Below, in pieces: positions 32,184 to 45,200 of a stretch of DNA of 64,000 bases. The position numbers and the translations under genes are program-made. This DNA comes from Alisma plantago-aquatica (Eukaryota > Streptophyta > Magnoliopsida > Alismatales > Alismataceae), in NCBI GenBank assembly GCA_963693085.1, contig OY856410.1:565598406-565662405 (forward strand). The letters are read 5' to 3'. The notes below the pieces were generated by a model. That model saw nothing but the letters and a program-made list of their open reading frames with translations. It was not told the DNA's origin and did no database searches. The stretch's first letter is position 1; every line of letters begins with the position of its first letter.

Positions 32184-33780
32184 TGGTATCAGAGCCCACG
32201 ATAGTTAGAATCTTGAATATTTCAATTTGTCTCCCTAGTTAGAATCCTTTCCATACATAGTCCACTTTAAGTGACACATTTAGGCAATAGTAGCCTTAGA
32301 CAACTATGTTGGATATCCTTGAGAACCTAATATGGTAACTTGGTTTCCCAATAAAGTTTCCCTAGGTTCCATTAGTTCATCATAAGAGCCTTATATTCGA
32401 CATGTTTGGTGTATTTTAACCCTAGAACTAATCTTATACGGTTTAGTTAGACTCAACTATACCTCTAGTTTACTTTGACTTGGTAAATCAAACCTTTAAA
32501 GAGTTATTACCTTTAAGGACATGGATGTGTTGATTTCGAGGGCGAAATCCTTTTTAGGGGATTGGAACCCTATTTCCTATTGAAATCTAGATAGTTTAGA
32601 AACCTTAACTCCATGATTAAGAAGTTAGTTTGCTTAGATCCTTAGTTTTGACCAAACAAGTTATAACTTAACATACTTTTAATATATTATTAAACATGGG
32701 CATCTAATATATAGTTCATATTATTGAACCTTAATGAATACTTGATGCACATAATATGAGTAACTCACGTGTTAATACACTTTGTGATGCACATGATGGT
32801 GAACATGTCATCAACCTTAATAATATGATGTGCAAGATAATTGGAACTTAACTCTAGAATTAATGCATGATAATAATGTATAGGTGACATGTAATGATCA
32901 TGTTGATCTAAACTCTAAGATGTAATCATCAAACCTTAATATATGTATCCTTGGTAGCCTTCATCATACATTAATGACACTAGGTGACACAATCATGTAA
33001 CATACATTGATGCACATAAATGATATGTAATCACCTAATCATGATTTGGTAGAAAATCATTAATATGTTTACTAAAATCATGTGAAGACTCATATATGGT
33101 AAATGAGTAATTTGATTCACATAGATATGCATGTGATGTTAAAGGTGCATAATCAATAATTGGAAGTAATAAACATGAGATGAGTTTAATGTGAGTAAGA
33201 AAGATAATGTGACTATGTGTAATCTAGATATAAGTAATTAATGTGACATCAATTGAATTAATGATATATCTAACAAACTGGTTGGATAAACTTATCTATT
33301 TCATGCAAAATAATTAGTTATAATCCAATATGATGTTAATGTGAATATGATGGAGTGTAAATCCAAATTGTTAAAGATTGTGATTAAATTTGCTATTATA
33401 AATATTGAGATGATTTAGTAAACCCTAATTGTGTTTAAAATCCTTAATGAAATAAATAAGAATACATATATATAGGGTTTCATAAATGATGTTGTAGTAT
33501 AGCTCCTTTGGCAACAAAGTGAGTTCAACAAGACACAGTTAATAGATTAATAAGGATGATGTAATATCCTAATGAATATAATATTTATAACCATAAAATG
33601 TTAATAATGGTACCCATAGTGATCCATGAGGTCTTTACCTAGAGTAGTGCATATGAAGCTCTCTAGAAGTACCATAGATTAGTAGTAACCACTTAGTGGC
33701 TTAGTGTTGGGATGTTACATACTCACCCTTTCCTCTTGTTGTGACTCCGGGGATGAAATCCTCTTTAATGAGTGGAGTGT
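32184..33780 (+). other. Internal region 1 of the array (non-coding)
   Basis: It starts TGGTATCAGAGC (primer binding site, 32184-32195) and ends with ACTCCGGGGATGAAATCC then TCTTTAATGAGTGGAG, the decayed polypurine tract. A similar GATTTCGAGGGCGAAATCC phrase lies within at about 32530. ATG/TGA-dense AT-rich DNA fills the rest with no recognisable Gag or Pol. Confidence 0.75.
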
Positions 33781-34044
33781 GGTAACAAACTGAAACTTGG
33801 GTTATTTGCAATTTAATTCCCTTTCCAAGTTTCTCCTATCATTTATATCCTTTTTGAACTTCTTCCTAATTATTCTTATCTTTTCTGTCCTTTTGTCCTC
33901 AATGTTGAAATTGAGGAATATCAATGGTTCGATTATTATTTGGTTCACATATATGCCAACATATGAGTTTATGCACAAATACCTCAATTAGTGTTTTAAT
34001 TAGAGTCCAAAGCCAGGTATTTCCCAAGGACGACCATATGGGAA

Positions 34045-34700
34045 GCGAGAAGGGGACACAATCCTAGTTTCTCTTGGAGGAGCCTGTGGGGAGAAAAAGC
34101 GTTGTTAAAAGAAGGAACGGAATGGAGAGTGGGGGATGGTACAAAGGTGAGTATCTGGGATGATAGGTGGCTACTTAATGAGGGTGACACTTGCACATTT
34201 CAAAAGGGAGAATGGGCCAGATTTAAACACAGTCAGGGGTCTCATGACGGAAGATGGTTCTCAATGGGACGCAGGGAGAGTCAATGAGTGTTTTGCAGTG
34301 AGCTACGCTAGAAGAATACATGCTATACATCGCAGCATGAGGGACCCAGAGGATACTTTGATGTGGTGGCCTTCAAGGGACGGGGAGTTCATTATTTGAT
34401 CTGCTTACTGGTTGGGGCTGCTAGGGAAGGAAGAGGCGAGGAATTTCGTAGACCAGCGGGGGGATTCACTATGGAAACACATTTCGCATGATGGATGGAG
34501 TCCGAAGACAACACACTTTCTATGGAGGGCAAGCACGGGAAGTCTAGCGACACGGGGGCACCTTTTTCACAAACATTGCGTGGAAGATGGTGCATGTATG
34601 CTATGTGGGGCTGAGAAGGAGACAATTCCCCACATGCTCTTCTGCTGCCCTAGTGGGGTGGAAGTGTGGGAGCAGACATCGAGTGAAGTATAAACGTGGG
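34045..34700 (+). pseudogene. LINE ORF2 remnant: pre-zf-RVT and zf-RVT region
   Basis: Translated pieces read NPSFSWRSLWGEKALLKEGT then EWRVGDGTKVSIWDDRWLL, matching the conserved W-R-V-G-x-G-x-x-(I/V)-x-(I/V)-W-x-D-x-W-L motif downstream of plant LINE reverse transcriptases. Further on are WKHISHDGWSPKTTHFLWRA and HKHCVEDGACMLCGAEKETI, then PHMLFCCPSGVEVWE. Together these are the zf-RVT domain with its C-x2-C and H-x4-C metal ligands. At least two frame changes and a stop (around 34397) show decay. The domain is thought to bind nucleic acid during target-primed reverse transcription. Confidence 0.85.
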
Positions 34701-35162
34701 CGCACGACGCTAGTGATGAAGACATCATCTCGTCCTTGACAGCAGCTTTGGAGGGCAAGCCAACACACAAATCTGAACTAATGGTGGCGGGCATGTGGAC
34801 GGCATGGAAAGTAAGGTGCACTCGGATCTTTCAAAGCAATGAGGTTCGCAGCGGATATTTACTACGTGGAGCGTTGATGACGGTGCATCAGGCTGGCAAT
34901 GGGTGCAAGCAGAAGAGGGGCGGGGTAGGTCGACGAGGGGGCGTGCATGGTGCACGACGTGTGGGCGACGGGGTGCAGCAGGATGAGGGGGGGTTGACGG
35001 AATCCAGCTAACGTCGCATGGGCTGGATAGGGGAGGTAGGAGAGGGAGTAGTTGCCCTAATGGCCAGTAGGTGGGGGGAGTGGCAGGTGATGCTCACTAG
35101 GATGAAGATGGGGAGCACAATGCTAAGACGCCAGACAAACGTTACAGGTGGAGGAAGCCAGC

Positions 35163-35625
35163 GCATGGGAAAATTAAGATTAACATGGACGGCTCGGTGG
35201 GTGAGGATGAAGGAGCGGGCACGGGTCTGGCTGCTAGGGATGAGACGGGACGTTTGGTGGGCATAGCGGGGAAGAAAATCACCCAAGGAATGGGAGTAGC
35301 CATCACCAAAATGCTAGCAGCGAGAGCAGCACTTCTATGGGCAAAGGAAGCGGGATATGACAATATAGAAGTAGAGACGGACTCACTGGAAGCAGTTCAA
35401 GCATGCACCAATAAGAAGCCACAGCGGGACTACCTAGGAGTGATTGCTGAAGACTTCAAAGCACTGCAATATCAGTTTACTACTTGTAGTTTTCTTTATG
35501 CTAATCGTAGGTGTAATAGGGTTGCCCATGAGGTAGCCAATCTAGCTCGTAGAGGTCAAGTAAATAGTTTTTCCTTTACGCATACTTTTCCTCCAAACTT
35601 GTTAGCTCTTGTGAACCTTGATTAA
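35163..35625 (+). pseudogene. LINE RNase H (RVT_3) domain
   Basis: An intact frame of 146 codons from ATG 35185 to TAA 35623 reads MDGSVGEDEGAGTGLAARDE and continues through MLAARAALLWAKEAGYDNIE, VETDSLEAVQ and ANRRCNRVAHEVANLARRGQ. These are the RNase H type-1 landmarks: the first catalytic Asp in N-M-D-G, a third acidic residue in E-T-D-S and the closing N-R-V-A-H motif. The second acidic residue (normally Glu in A-E-A/L) appears as Ala in LAARAAL, so activity is doubtful. The domain would remove RNA from RNA-DNA hybrids. It is the 3' end of the truncated ORF2, so the ATG is not a true start. Confidence 0.85.
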
Positions 35626-36553
35626 TCTAGCTAATAGAAGTTGGGCCGAGGAGCCCACCTTAGGTTTCCCGTCCCACTCTCAAAAAAAAATTAGAGTCCA
35701 AAATACAAAATGACCACTAATGAGATATAATTAGTAGATTATATTAATTTAGAGTTTCTATGACTTTTTGGGATAAGAAATAATAATTAATGTGGTTTGT
35801 GTTAGTCAATAAGAGTTATATTCCTCTTTTATTTTCTCTCTCCTCTTAGAGGGAAATTAAGCATAAAAAGAGGAATATTAAGTTGAGTGGTGACCCTTGA
35901 GTTAGTAAATGATATTAATCTCGAAAATACACTCAAAGGTTTTATTATAAAGTCTTTTATTATTAATTTACCCTCTTAATACATTAATATACATATTCAT
36001 GGCCAATATTAGAGTTATGCATAATAAAGTGTTCAAACCCAATATCTAAGCATATAACATTTATCTAGACTTTAATTTAGCCTATGGCCCAAATTTGGGG
36101 CCATTTGGTCAATGTTTGACCCTCCAGTTGAATTAAACAAGTTTCCTATATAGTTGACTATGGTTTTAATACGATTTCATTAATACGATGTATTAAACCT
36201 ATGATTCGGTTACTTTCAGTTGTCACACGTTACACCTTTCATTTTCTTGCTATATACACCATCTGAAGGCTCCAAGTTAATCAACTGATTATCTAACAAC
36301 CCTATGACCGTCTTCTCCCTCGGCCATTTTGCGAGTCAGCCATTGTGTCACGGGCGTTGCTGCTGCGATCAATCTCTCCCTTATCTCTCATTATTTTTAC
36401 ATGGAATTTTCTCCATCGTGTCTGACTCTTTGTCCCATTTCCATCGATCCCAAAAATAACTGATCTTATGACCTATCCATAAAATGCCCAAAGTTGCGCT
36501 CAACTAGCTCTCACGCCATTTTCACAGCCACCACCCTAGATGCTCTCCTTCCC

Positions 36554-36563
36554 TTTTTATAAA
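36554..36563 (+). promoter_or_regulatory. TATA box of LTR B
   Basis: TTTTTATAAA follows a GC-rich U3 segment and precedes CCCTAAAGCACCACCAG; LTR C has TTTTATAAG at the equivalent place (about 41716). This is the probable LTR Pol II promoter. Confidence 0.5.
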
Positions 36564-38949
36564 CCCTAAAGCACCACCAGACCTATGGCTCTCCTCCTCA
36601 CCCAATTTCACCTCTCGCACCCTAAAGACCCCAGACCTTCTCAGTTTCCTTCTCCAAGGAACACCACCATGGTGTAGTCGCATTTGCTTCCTTCAGCACA
36701 ATTGGAGCGTCGATAAGCATACACAACATCTGGAATTCAGTATCCCTCTTCACATTTTCTCCATAAAGCTCCCAACTGTCGAGTCCTACAACTTGATGTG
36801 CTCCATGCCGACACCCAATGCCATAGCATCTGAGGTGCTATTTGACCAAGGTAACCCTGCCCCAAGCTTCATCTGACCCCGTGGATCGTTTTCCGACCTT
36901 CAATTTTCTTTGAACGACTTTCCCTCATTGGGTTCGATCTCCAAAGTCTTTGCCCTATTTCACGACGTTCCTGGACAAACTAGTGATTCTTGAACTTCTT
37001 GTTTCATGCGGTGGTGCCCTTATCTCTAGCTTGTGGTTGTGAATCCATTTGCACCAGTTCCATGCTCTGGTAGTGAGTTGTTCCCGAAAGTTTCACTATC
37101 TCATTGGCATCCGGCCATGGCCGGAGCGGAGCTAGAGCTCTAGTTCACGCCAAAACTTGTAGCCCGGCTCAATTACCTCACCACAATGTGGGGAACCCAC
37201 TAAGAGATTTAGTTTTCTGAGATCGTACTAAAAATCTTAGGATGAACATAAGGAGTCCCTATGAGTTTCTGGACCCCTGGCTTGTGATGGAGCAGGCTGG
37301 GAACAAACCAGGTTAGTAAATGACCGTGTAGCCATTACCTACCTAATCCTGACATTTATATCACAAGGGTATTCTATGGTTTTCGGCCCCTATTTTAGCC
37401 TTCCAATAACATGCATCGCTTAACCACATAATGAGATATGGTTGGGCCACGGCGGTTTGGGCCCAGGTCAGCTGTTCGCTAAGTGGGACTATTTTGCCCA
37501 TGTGGCTTTTTCTTGATTTCGATTGGCCAGTTTTCTAAAATTCACAATAAATTGTAGGATGATCGGAAAAATATGAATAAATAGTTTTTGGAAATCATTT
37601 TCTGAGTAGAATCCAATTTTAGGGTTTTCAAGCCTTGTATTACATCTCTATTTCGATGTTTATTATAAACACCATTTCAATTATATAAAAAACCTTAAAA
37701 TATGTAACTAATTCATTTTAACTCCAAATTCAATAAATAAATATGTTTTCTTAATCAGGAGAATCTAACTAATCAATTGGTCTAGGTTTTGAGTTCTAAA
37801 TTGATAGTTTTCCTAGTAAGTCCCAAATTAGGGTTCACTTACACTTTATGATATGTGGAAACCTAATGCATACATATATATTGTAATTTAGGTTAAAGTG
37901 GTATTGGAAACATCTAATTGGTGAAAGTTATGATTAAGATCTACTTTGAGGTATGTGCGATCCTATGTATGTGCAACCCTATTTATGCAGGAGTGTGTAC
38001 ATTTGTTCCTTCAGTTGGGAATTTGATATCCTAGCCTATCTTTCCTAATGAGACTTAGCCTTAGTCATTATACTTCATATATGTACTCTTTTGAGTATTT
38101 ATATCAACTACTAGATGTTGGAATCCACTTGGTCATGATTACTACTCTGCCAATTATATTTTATTTAGCATGATGAAATGATTAACTATATAACTAATGT
38201 AGTGTACCTCTATACAAACCACCCATAGTTGGGAATGTGTTATTTCACCCAGGGGAATGTGACCACTCTCCCCATTTTATATATATTGTAGGTGTTAGGG
38301 AATGTGTTACTCTCCCTCACCTATTGGTTGATGTTAGGTAGGTTCCTCAGCCCTACTTTATTTGTAATAGTCATATTAATGTTCATTCATGTAAAACTTC
38401 ACTTTAATTATCTTGGCAGAAATTCTTATTGTTATATGCCTCATTCTTTTGGCTCTCTTAGCATAGTTGAATCATCATTCCTTGCTTCTTTACTTATTAC
38501 ATTTATGCCTTGTCAATATTCATTTATTTGACACATACTTTTTATCTCCTCTTTCTAGGTGACCCCAACCACCCAGGCTTAGGATTAGAGTGCACATCTC
38601 GAGTGTAATGGAGATCCCGCTTATGATTAGAATGAGGAATCCATGGCTACTAGTTTAGACTTATCCTATAAGTTTATTTCTTGAAGGAAGATTGTAGTAG
38701 TTTAGTTTCCCTCTATCTTAAGATCCATATGTTGTATCATGTAAACCCTATTGGGGAATTATATGTACTCCCTTATATAAATTGAATATAGTCATGTTTG
38801 ATATTGTACTGCTTTACTTTGGTCATTTGATTATCATGTAATAAATTTGACAAATTTACACCTATTTCATCATACCATTAGAGTATGTCTAGAATGGAGG
38901 TTTGATTCTTCAAATTTTAGTAGAGGGGTGTTTAGCCTTCTTTACAACA

Positions 38950-40612
38950 TGGTATCAGAGCACAAGGTAGTCAAAATCTTGACTATTTCAATTTGCCTCC
39001 CTACTTAGAATCCTCTCCATACAAAATCCATTTTAAGTGAAATATTTAGGCAATAGTAGCCTTAGACAACTATGTTGGACATCCTTGGGTACCTAATACG
39101 ATAACTTGGTTTCCCAATGAAGTTTCCTTAGGTTCCATTAGTTCATCATAAGAGCCTTAGATTCTACATGTTTGGTGTAGTCTAACCCTAGAACTTGACC
39201 TTGAAGTTTGGTGATATTAATTGGTATAATAATCTGGTGTTGAATCTTATACATGGTTTAGTTAGATTCAACTTTCTACCTCTAGTTTAGTTTGACTTGG
39301 TAAATCAAACCTTTAAAGAGTTATTACCTTTAAGGACATGAATGTGCTGATTTCAGAGTTATTACCTTTAAGGACATGAATGTGCCGATTTCGAGGATGA
39401 AATCCTCTTTAGGGGGATGGAACCCTATTACATATTGAAATCTAGCTAGTTTAGAAACCTTAAATCCATGATTAGGGAGTTAGTGTGCTTAGATCCTTAG
39501 TTTTTACCAAACAAGTTATAACTTAACATACTTTGTAGATATTATTAAACATGGTCATCTAATATTTAGTTCATATGATTGAACCTTAATGAATACTTAG
39601 TGCAAATAATATGAGTAACTCGCACGTTCATACAATTTGCGATGCACATGATGTTGAACATGTCATCAACCCTAATAGTATGATGTGCAAGATAATTGGC
39701 ACTTAACTCTAGACTTAATGCATGATAATAATGTATAGGTGACATGTAATGATCATGTTGATCTATCTCTAATAAGTAATCATCTAACCTTAATATATGT
39801 ATCCTTGGTAATCTTCATGATACATTAATGACACTAGGTGAAACAATGATGTAGCAAACATTGATGCACATAAATGATATGTAATCACCTAATCATGATT
39901 TGATTAATACGTTTACTAAAATCATGTAAAGACTGTTATATGGTAAATGAGTAATTTGATTCACATAGATATGCATGTGAGGTTAAAAGTGCATAATCAA
40001 TAATTGGAAGTAATATTCATGAGATGACATTAATGTGAGTAAGAAAGCTAATGTGACTATGTGTAATCTAGATATAAGTAATTAATGTGACATCAATTGG
40101 ATTAATGATAGATCTAACAAATTGTTGGATAAGATTATCTATTTCATGCAAAAAAATTGATTATAATCAAATATGATGTTAATGTGTATATGATAATCTA
40201 AATTATTAAAGATTGTGATTTAATTTGTTAATATAAATATTAACATAATTTGGTAAACCCTAATTGTGTGTAAAACCCTTAATTAGATAAATAAGAATAT
40301 ATGTACGGTTTCATACATAACGTTGTAGTATAGCTCCTTTGGCTACAAAGTGAGTTCAACAAGACACAGTTAATAGATTAATAAGGATGATGTAATATCC
40401 TAATGAATATAATGTTTATAAGCTTAAAATGTTAATAATGGTACATCTTAGTGATCCATGAGGTCTTGACCTAGAGTAGTGCACATGGAGCTCTCTAGAA
40501 GTACCATAGATTAGTAGTAACCACTTAGTGGCTTAGTGTTGGGATGTTACATACTCACCCTTCCCTCTTGTTGTGATTTCGGGGACGAAATCCTCTTTAA
40601 GGGGAGGAGTGT
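38950..40612 (+). other. Internal region 2 of the array (non-coding)
   Basis: It starts TGGTATCAGAGC (38950-38961) and ends GGGGACGAAATCC then TCTTTAAGGGGAGGAG before LTR C. It is collinear with internal 1 but has a 38-bp tandem duplication at 39318-39393 (GAGTTATTACCTTTAAGGAC...). A short frame near the end reads FGDEILFKGRS, the leftover C-terminus phrase of gypsy pol. Confidence 0.75.
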
Positions 40613-43600
40613 TGTAACATACCGAAACTTGGGTTATTTGCAATTTAACCTCCTTTCCAAGTTTTTTTTATCAGTACTCCTTTCTAAGTTTCTCCTTTCA
40701 TTTATATCCTTTTTGGACTTCTTCCTAAATGTTCTTGTCTTTTCTATCATTTTTGTCCTCAATGTTGAAATTGAGGAATATTCAATGGTTTGATTATTAT
40801 TTAGTTCACATACATGCCAACATATGGCTTTATGCACGAGTATCTCAATTAGTGTTTAAATTAGAGTTCAAAATGCAAAATGACCACTAATGAGAGAAAT
40901 TTAGTAGATTATATTAATTTAGAATTTTTATGACTTTTTGGGATAAGAAATAAGAATTAATGCAGTTTGTGTTAGTCAATAAGAGTTATATTCCTCTTTA
41001 TTTTCTCTCTCCTCTTCAGGGAAATTAAGCACAAAAAGAGGAATATTAAGTTGAGTGGTGACCCTTGAGTTAGTAAATGATATTAGTCTCGAAAATACAC
41101 TCAAAAGGTTTTATTATAAAGTCTTTTCTTATTAATTCACCCTCTTAATACATTAATATACATATTTATGGCCGATATTAGAGTTATGCACCCTAAATTG
41201 TTCAAACCTAAAATCTAATCGCACAGTGTTAATATAGAAATTAATATTAGCGTGTGGTCCAAATTTGGGGCCATTTGGTCAATGTTTGACCCTCCAGTTG
41301 AATTAAACAAGTTTCCTATATAGTTGACTATGATTTTAATACGATTTCATAAATACACTGTATTAAACCTATGATTCAGTTATTTTTGGATGTCATGTGT
41401 TACAGCTTTGATTTTCTTTCTATACGCTCCATTCGACGACTCTGGGTTAATTAGCTGATGATCTAACGACCCTATGACCGTCTTCCCCCTTCGGTCGTTT
41501 CATGAGTCAGCCATTGTGTTGCTCCCGTGATCAATCTCTCCCTCGTCTCTCATGGTTTTCACACGGCGTTTTATCCATTGTGTCTGAATCTTCTTTCTAT
41601 TTCCACTTATCCCTAAAATAACTGATCTTGTGACCTATCCATAAAATGCCCAAAGCGGCACTCAACTGGCTCTTACACCATTTTTACAGCCACCACCCTG
41701 GATGCTCTCTGTCCCTTTTATAAGCTCTAAAGCACCACTAGCCCTATGGCTCTCCTCCTCCTCACCCAATTTCACCTCTAGCACCCTAAAGACCCCAGAC
41801 CTACTTAGTTTCCTTCTCGAAGAAACACCACCATGGCACAGCCGCATTCACTTCCTTTAGCACAATTGGAGCGCTGATAAGCAAACACTACACCTCAACT
41901 TTCGTTCCCCTCTTCCCATTTGCTGCATGACACTCATAGTTGTCCGGTCCTACAACTTTATGTGCTCCATGTCGACGCTCAACGCCATAGCATCTCATGT
42001 GCTCTTTGGCCAAGGTAACCCTTCCCCAATCTTCGTCTGACCATGTGGATCATTTTCCGACCTTCAATTTTCTTTTATCGAATTTCCCTTATTGGGTTCG
42101 ATCTCCAAACTCTTTGCCCTACTTCACGACGTTCTAGGAGAAACTAGTGATTCTTGAATTTATTGTTTGACGTGTTGGCGCCCTTATCTCTAGCTTGTCA
42201 TTGTGAATCCGTTTGCACCAGTTCCAGGCTCTGGTAGTGAGTTGTTCCCGAAAGTCTTACTACCTCAATGGCATCCGGCCATGGCCAGAGCGGAGCTGGA
42301 GCTCTAGTTCATGCCAGAACATGTAGCCTGGCTCAATTACCTCACCACAATGTGGGGAACCCACTGAGAGATTTAGTTTTCTAAGATCGTACCAAAAATC
42401 TTAGGATGAACACAAGGAGTCCCTGTGAGTTTCTCGACCCATGGATCATGATGGAGCAGACTGGGAACAAACCAGGTCAGTGAATGACCGTTGGGACAAA
42501 CATAAGGAGTCCCTGTGAGTTTATAGACCCATGGATCATGATGGAGCAAACTGGGAACAAACCATGTCAGTGAATGAGTGTGGTGTCGTTTACTACTTAA
42601 TCATGCCATTTATATCACAAGGATATTCTAGGGTTTTCGACTTCTATTTTATCCTTCTAACAACATGCACCGCTTAACCACATGGTGAGATATGGTTGGG
42701 CCATGACAGCTTGGGCTCAGGCCAACTGTTCATAGAGTGGGACTATTTTTCCCACACGACTTTTTCTTGATTTTCATTTGGCTAATTTTCTAAAATTCAC
42801 AATAAATCGTAGGATGACTGGAAAAATACGAATAAATAGTCATTGGAAAGATTTTTTCAAGTAGAATCTGATTTTAGGGTTTTCAAACCTTGTTTTATAT
42901 CTCTATTTTGATGTTTATTATAAACACCATTTCAATTATATAAAAAGCCTTAAAATATGTAACTAATTCATTTTAACTCCAAATTCAATAAATGATTTTT
43001 TTCATAACCAAAAGAATCTGAGTAATCAATTGGTCTAGGTTTTGAGTTTTGAATTGATGGTTTTCCTAGTAGGTCCAAAATTAGGGTTCACGTACACTTT
43101 ATGATATATGGAACCCTAATGCATACATATATATTGTAATTTAGGTTAAAGTGGTCTTGGACACATCGAATTGGTGAAAGTGATAATTAAGATCTACTTT
43201 GAGGTATGTGTGATCCTATGTATGTGAAACCCTATTTATGCATGAGTGTGTACACTTGTTCCTTCAGTTGAGAATTTGATATCCTAACCTATCTTTCCTA
43301 ATGAGGCTTAGCCTTAGTCATTATACTTCAAATATGTACTCTTTTGAGTATTTATATCAATTACTAGATGTTAAAATCCACTTCTTTATGATTACTAATC
43401 TGCCAATTCTATTTTATTTGGCATGATGAAATGATTGACTATATAGCTAATGTAGTGTACCTCTATACAAAACACCCATAGTTGGGCATGTGTTATTTTG
43501 CCCAGGGGAATGTGACCACTCCGCCCATTTATATATATTGTAGGTGTTAGGGAATGTGTTACTCTCCCTCACCTATTGGTTGTAGTTAGGAAGGTGCCTT

Positions 43601-44200
43601 TGACCTACTTTACTTGTAACAATCATATTAATGTTCATTCATGCAAAACTTTACTTTAATCATCTTGGCAAAAATTCCTATTGTTCAATGCCTCATTCTT
43701 TTCTCTCTTAGCATAGTTAAATCATCATTCTTTGCTTATTTACTTATGGCATTTATGCCTTGTCAATATTCTTTTATTTGACACATACCTTTTACCTCCT
43801 CTTACTGGGGGACCCCAACCACCCAAGCTTAGGATCAGAGTGTGTATCAGGAGTGTGATGGATATCCAACTTATGATTAGGATGAGGAATCTCTAGCTAC
43901 TAGTATAGACTTATCCTATAAGTTTATTTCTTGGAGGCAAATTGTAGTAGTTTAGTTTTCCTCTATCTTAAGATTCATATGTTGTATCATGTAAACCATA
44001 TTGGGGAATTTGATGTACTCCCTTATACAAATTGAATATATTCATGTTTAATATTCCACGGCTTTACTTTGATCGTTTGATTATCATGTAATTAAATTTG
44101 AAAATTTTACATCTATTTCAGCATACTATTAGCGCATGTCAAGAATGGAGGTTTGATTCTTCAAATTTTAGTAAAGGGGTGTTTAGCCTTCTTTAGAACG
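40613..44200 (+). repeat. LTR C, most complete copy
   Basis: It starts TGTAACATACCGAAACTTGG and ends CTTCTTTAGAACG, about 3.59 kb. It lacks the LINE and hAT insertions. A 91-bp tandem duplication (AAGGAGTCCCTGTGAG at 42413 and 42504) is private to this copy. The TATA-like TTTTATAA is at about 41716. Confidence 0.8.
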
Positions 44201-44382
44201 TCACATTCTATTATAGTATTAGTAATATATATTTGTATATATTACAAATTTGCAATATTGAACACACATATTTATAGTGACATAAACCTATTTAATTAAT
44301 AAATTACATTTGGTCAGCTAGTAATGATTTGTTCATGGGACGAAGTTGTATAATTCAAACATTCTGATTAAATTCCAGTATC

Positions 44383-44422
<40 letters not shown>

Positions 44423-45200
44423 ACACTAAAGAAAAGTACACGACGTGTTCACAAAATACACGACATGCACCTGGGAATTCAGAACCGAGTCTTGCCTTTC
44501 TGGTAATGTACACGGCGTGTATTAATTCAAACATGTCGTGTGCATTTCCAGACGGCCTAATACTTCAGACATTGAGGAAAATTACACGACATGTTCACAA
44601 AAGACACAACGTGTACCTGGGAATTCAGAACCAAGTCTTGCCTTTTTGGTAACGTACACGGCGTGTATTAATTCAAGCATGTCATGTGCTTTACATTCAA
44701 AACAACTGTCGGAGACAGGACACATTGTGTCTAAAGAAAGACATGTTGTGTGCCTGTGAGTTTCAACAATTTTCAAATATGAATCATTTCATTTTAAAAG
44801 ATGAAACCACTCTATGGAGTAGTTATTTTGTCATAATTCAAAACTCTTTCATCCCAGAGTAAGGCTAGAGCAAGGAAGTCAATTTTGGAGGTGGAAGAAG
44901 GTGGTTTCTTGCTAAAGAACTCCATTCTTCTTCTTTTCTTCTCCAATCTTCTTCTCCAGGGTGCAGCAGAGCTTCTCCACTCCACAAAGCTTCTTGGGAG
45001 AGAAATTTGTTCGGTTTGGAGTAGCTGTAGAAGTGGAATTTCATCCTCAAGCCAGAATTCTACTCCTATTGGGTTACACCTTGGGTTTTCTTACCTTTTC
45101 CTTCTCTAAATCATGTTGAACTTTGAAAATTCTGCACATTTTCTATTGTACATCATCATGGACGAGTAGTTTCCTTTTCTTGGACATGGGATATTAGCTC
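44201..45200. other. Spacer with a TA microsatellite and a 146-bp tandem repeat
   Basis: A (TA)n run lies at about 44386-44421. Two units with a 146-bp period begin TACACGACGTGTTCAC (44437) and TACACGACATGTTCAC (44583); each carries a GTACACGGCGTGTATTAATT segment and an ACATGTC(G/A)TGTGC segment. The rest (44760-45200) is unassigned; a CTTCTTCTTTTCTTCTCC tract lies near 44920. Confidence 0.7.

Larger units (their letters stand above)
33999..35702 (+). mobile_element. 5'-truncated LINE-1-type retrotransposon
   Basis: The insert 34012-35689 is flanked by a perfect 13-bp target duplication ATTAGAGTCCAAA (33999-34011 and 35690-35702), and its right end is a run of A. LTR C keeps the uninterrupted site near 40860. 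It encodes the C-terminal part of a plant LINE ORF2: the segment before zf-RVT, the zf-RVT zinc-binding region, and an RNase H domain. The 5' part with endonuclease and most of reverse transcriptase is missing, the usual result of incomplete target-primed reverse transcription. It is more GC-rich than its surroundings. Confidence 0.93.
33781..38949 (+). repeat. LTR B, containing a LINE insertion
   Basis: It starts GGTAACAAACTGAAACTTGG (initial T lost) and ends TTTACAACA. After removal of the LINE and its duplication (34012-35702) it is about 3.48 kb, close to LTR C. A GC-richer segment (about 36290-37190) includes a TATA box and probably the transcription start. Confidence 0.8.
29673..44200 (+). 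mobile_element. Tandem LTR array of a large non-coding gypsy-type element
   Basis: The order is LTR A (truncated, 29673-32183), internal 1 (32184-33780), LTR B (33781-38949), internal 2 (38950-40612) and LTR C (40613-44200). Both internals start with a tRNA-Met primer binding site TGGTATCAGAGC and end with a GGGGA(C/T)GAAATCCTCTTTAA tract before the next LTR. That is the usual end of plant gypsy pol and polypurine region. The LTR is about 3.5 kb and the internal only 1.6 kb with no protein domain, so this is a LARD-like non-autonomous element. Three LTRs and two internals indicate unequal recombination or template switching between copies. The LTRs are well diverged, so the array is old. Confidence 0.8.
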
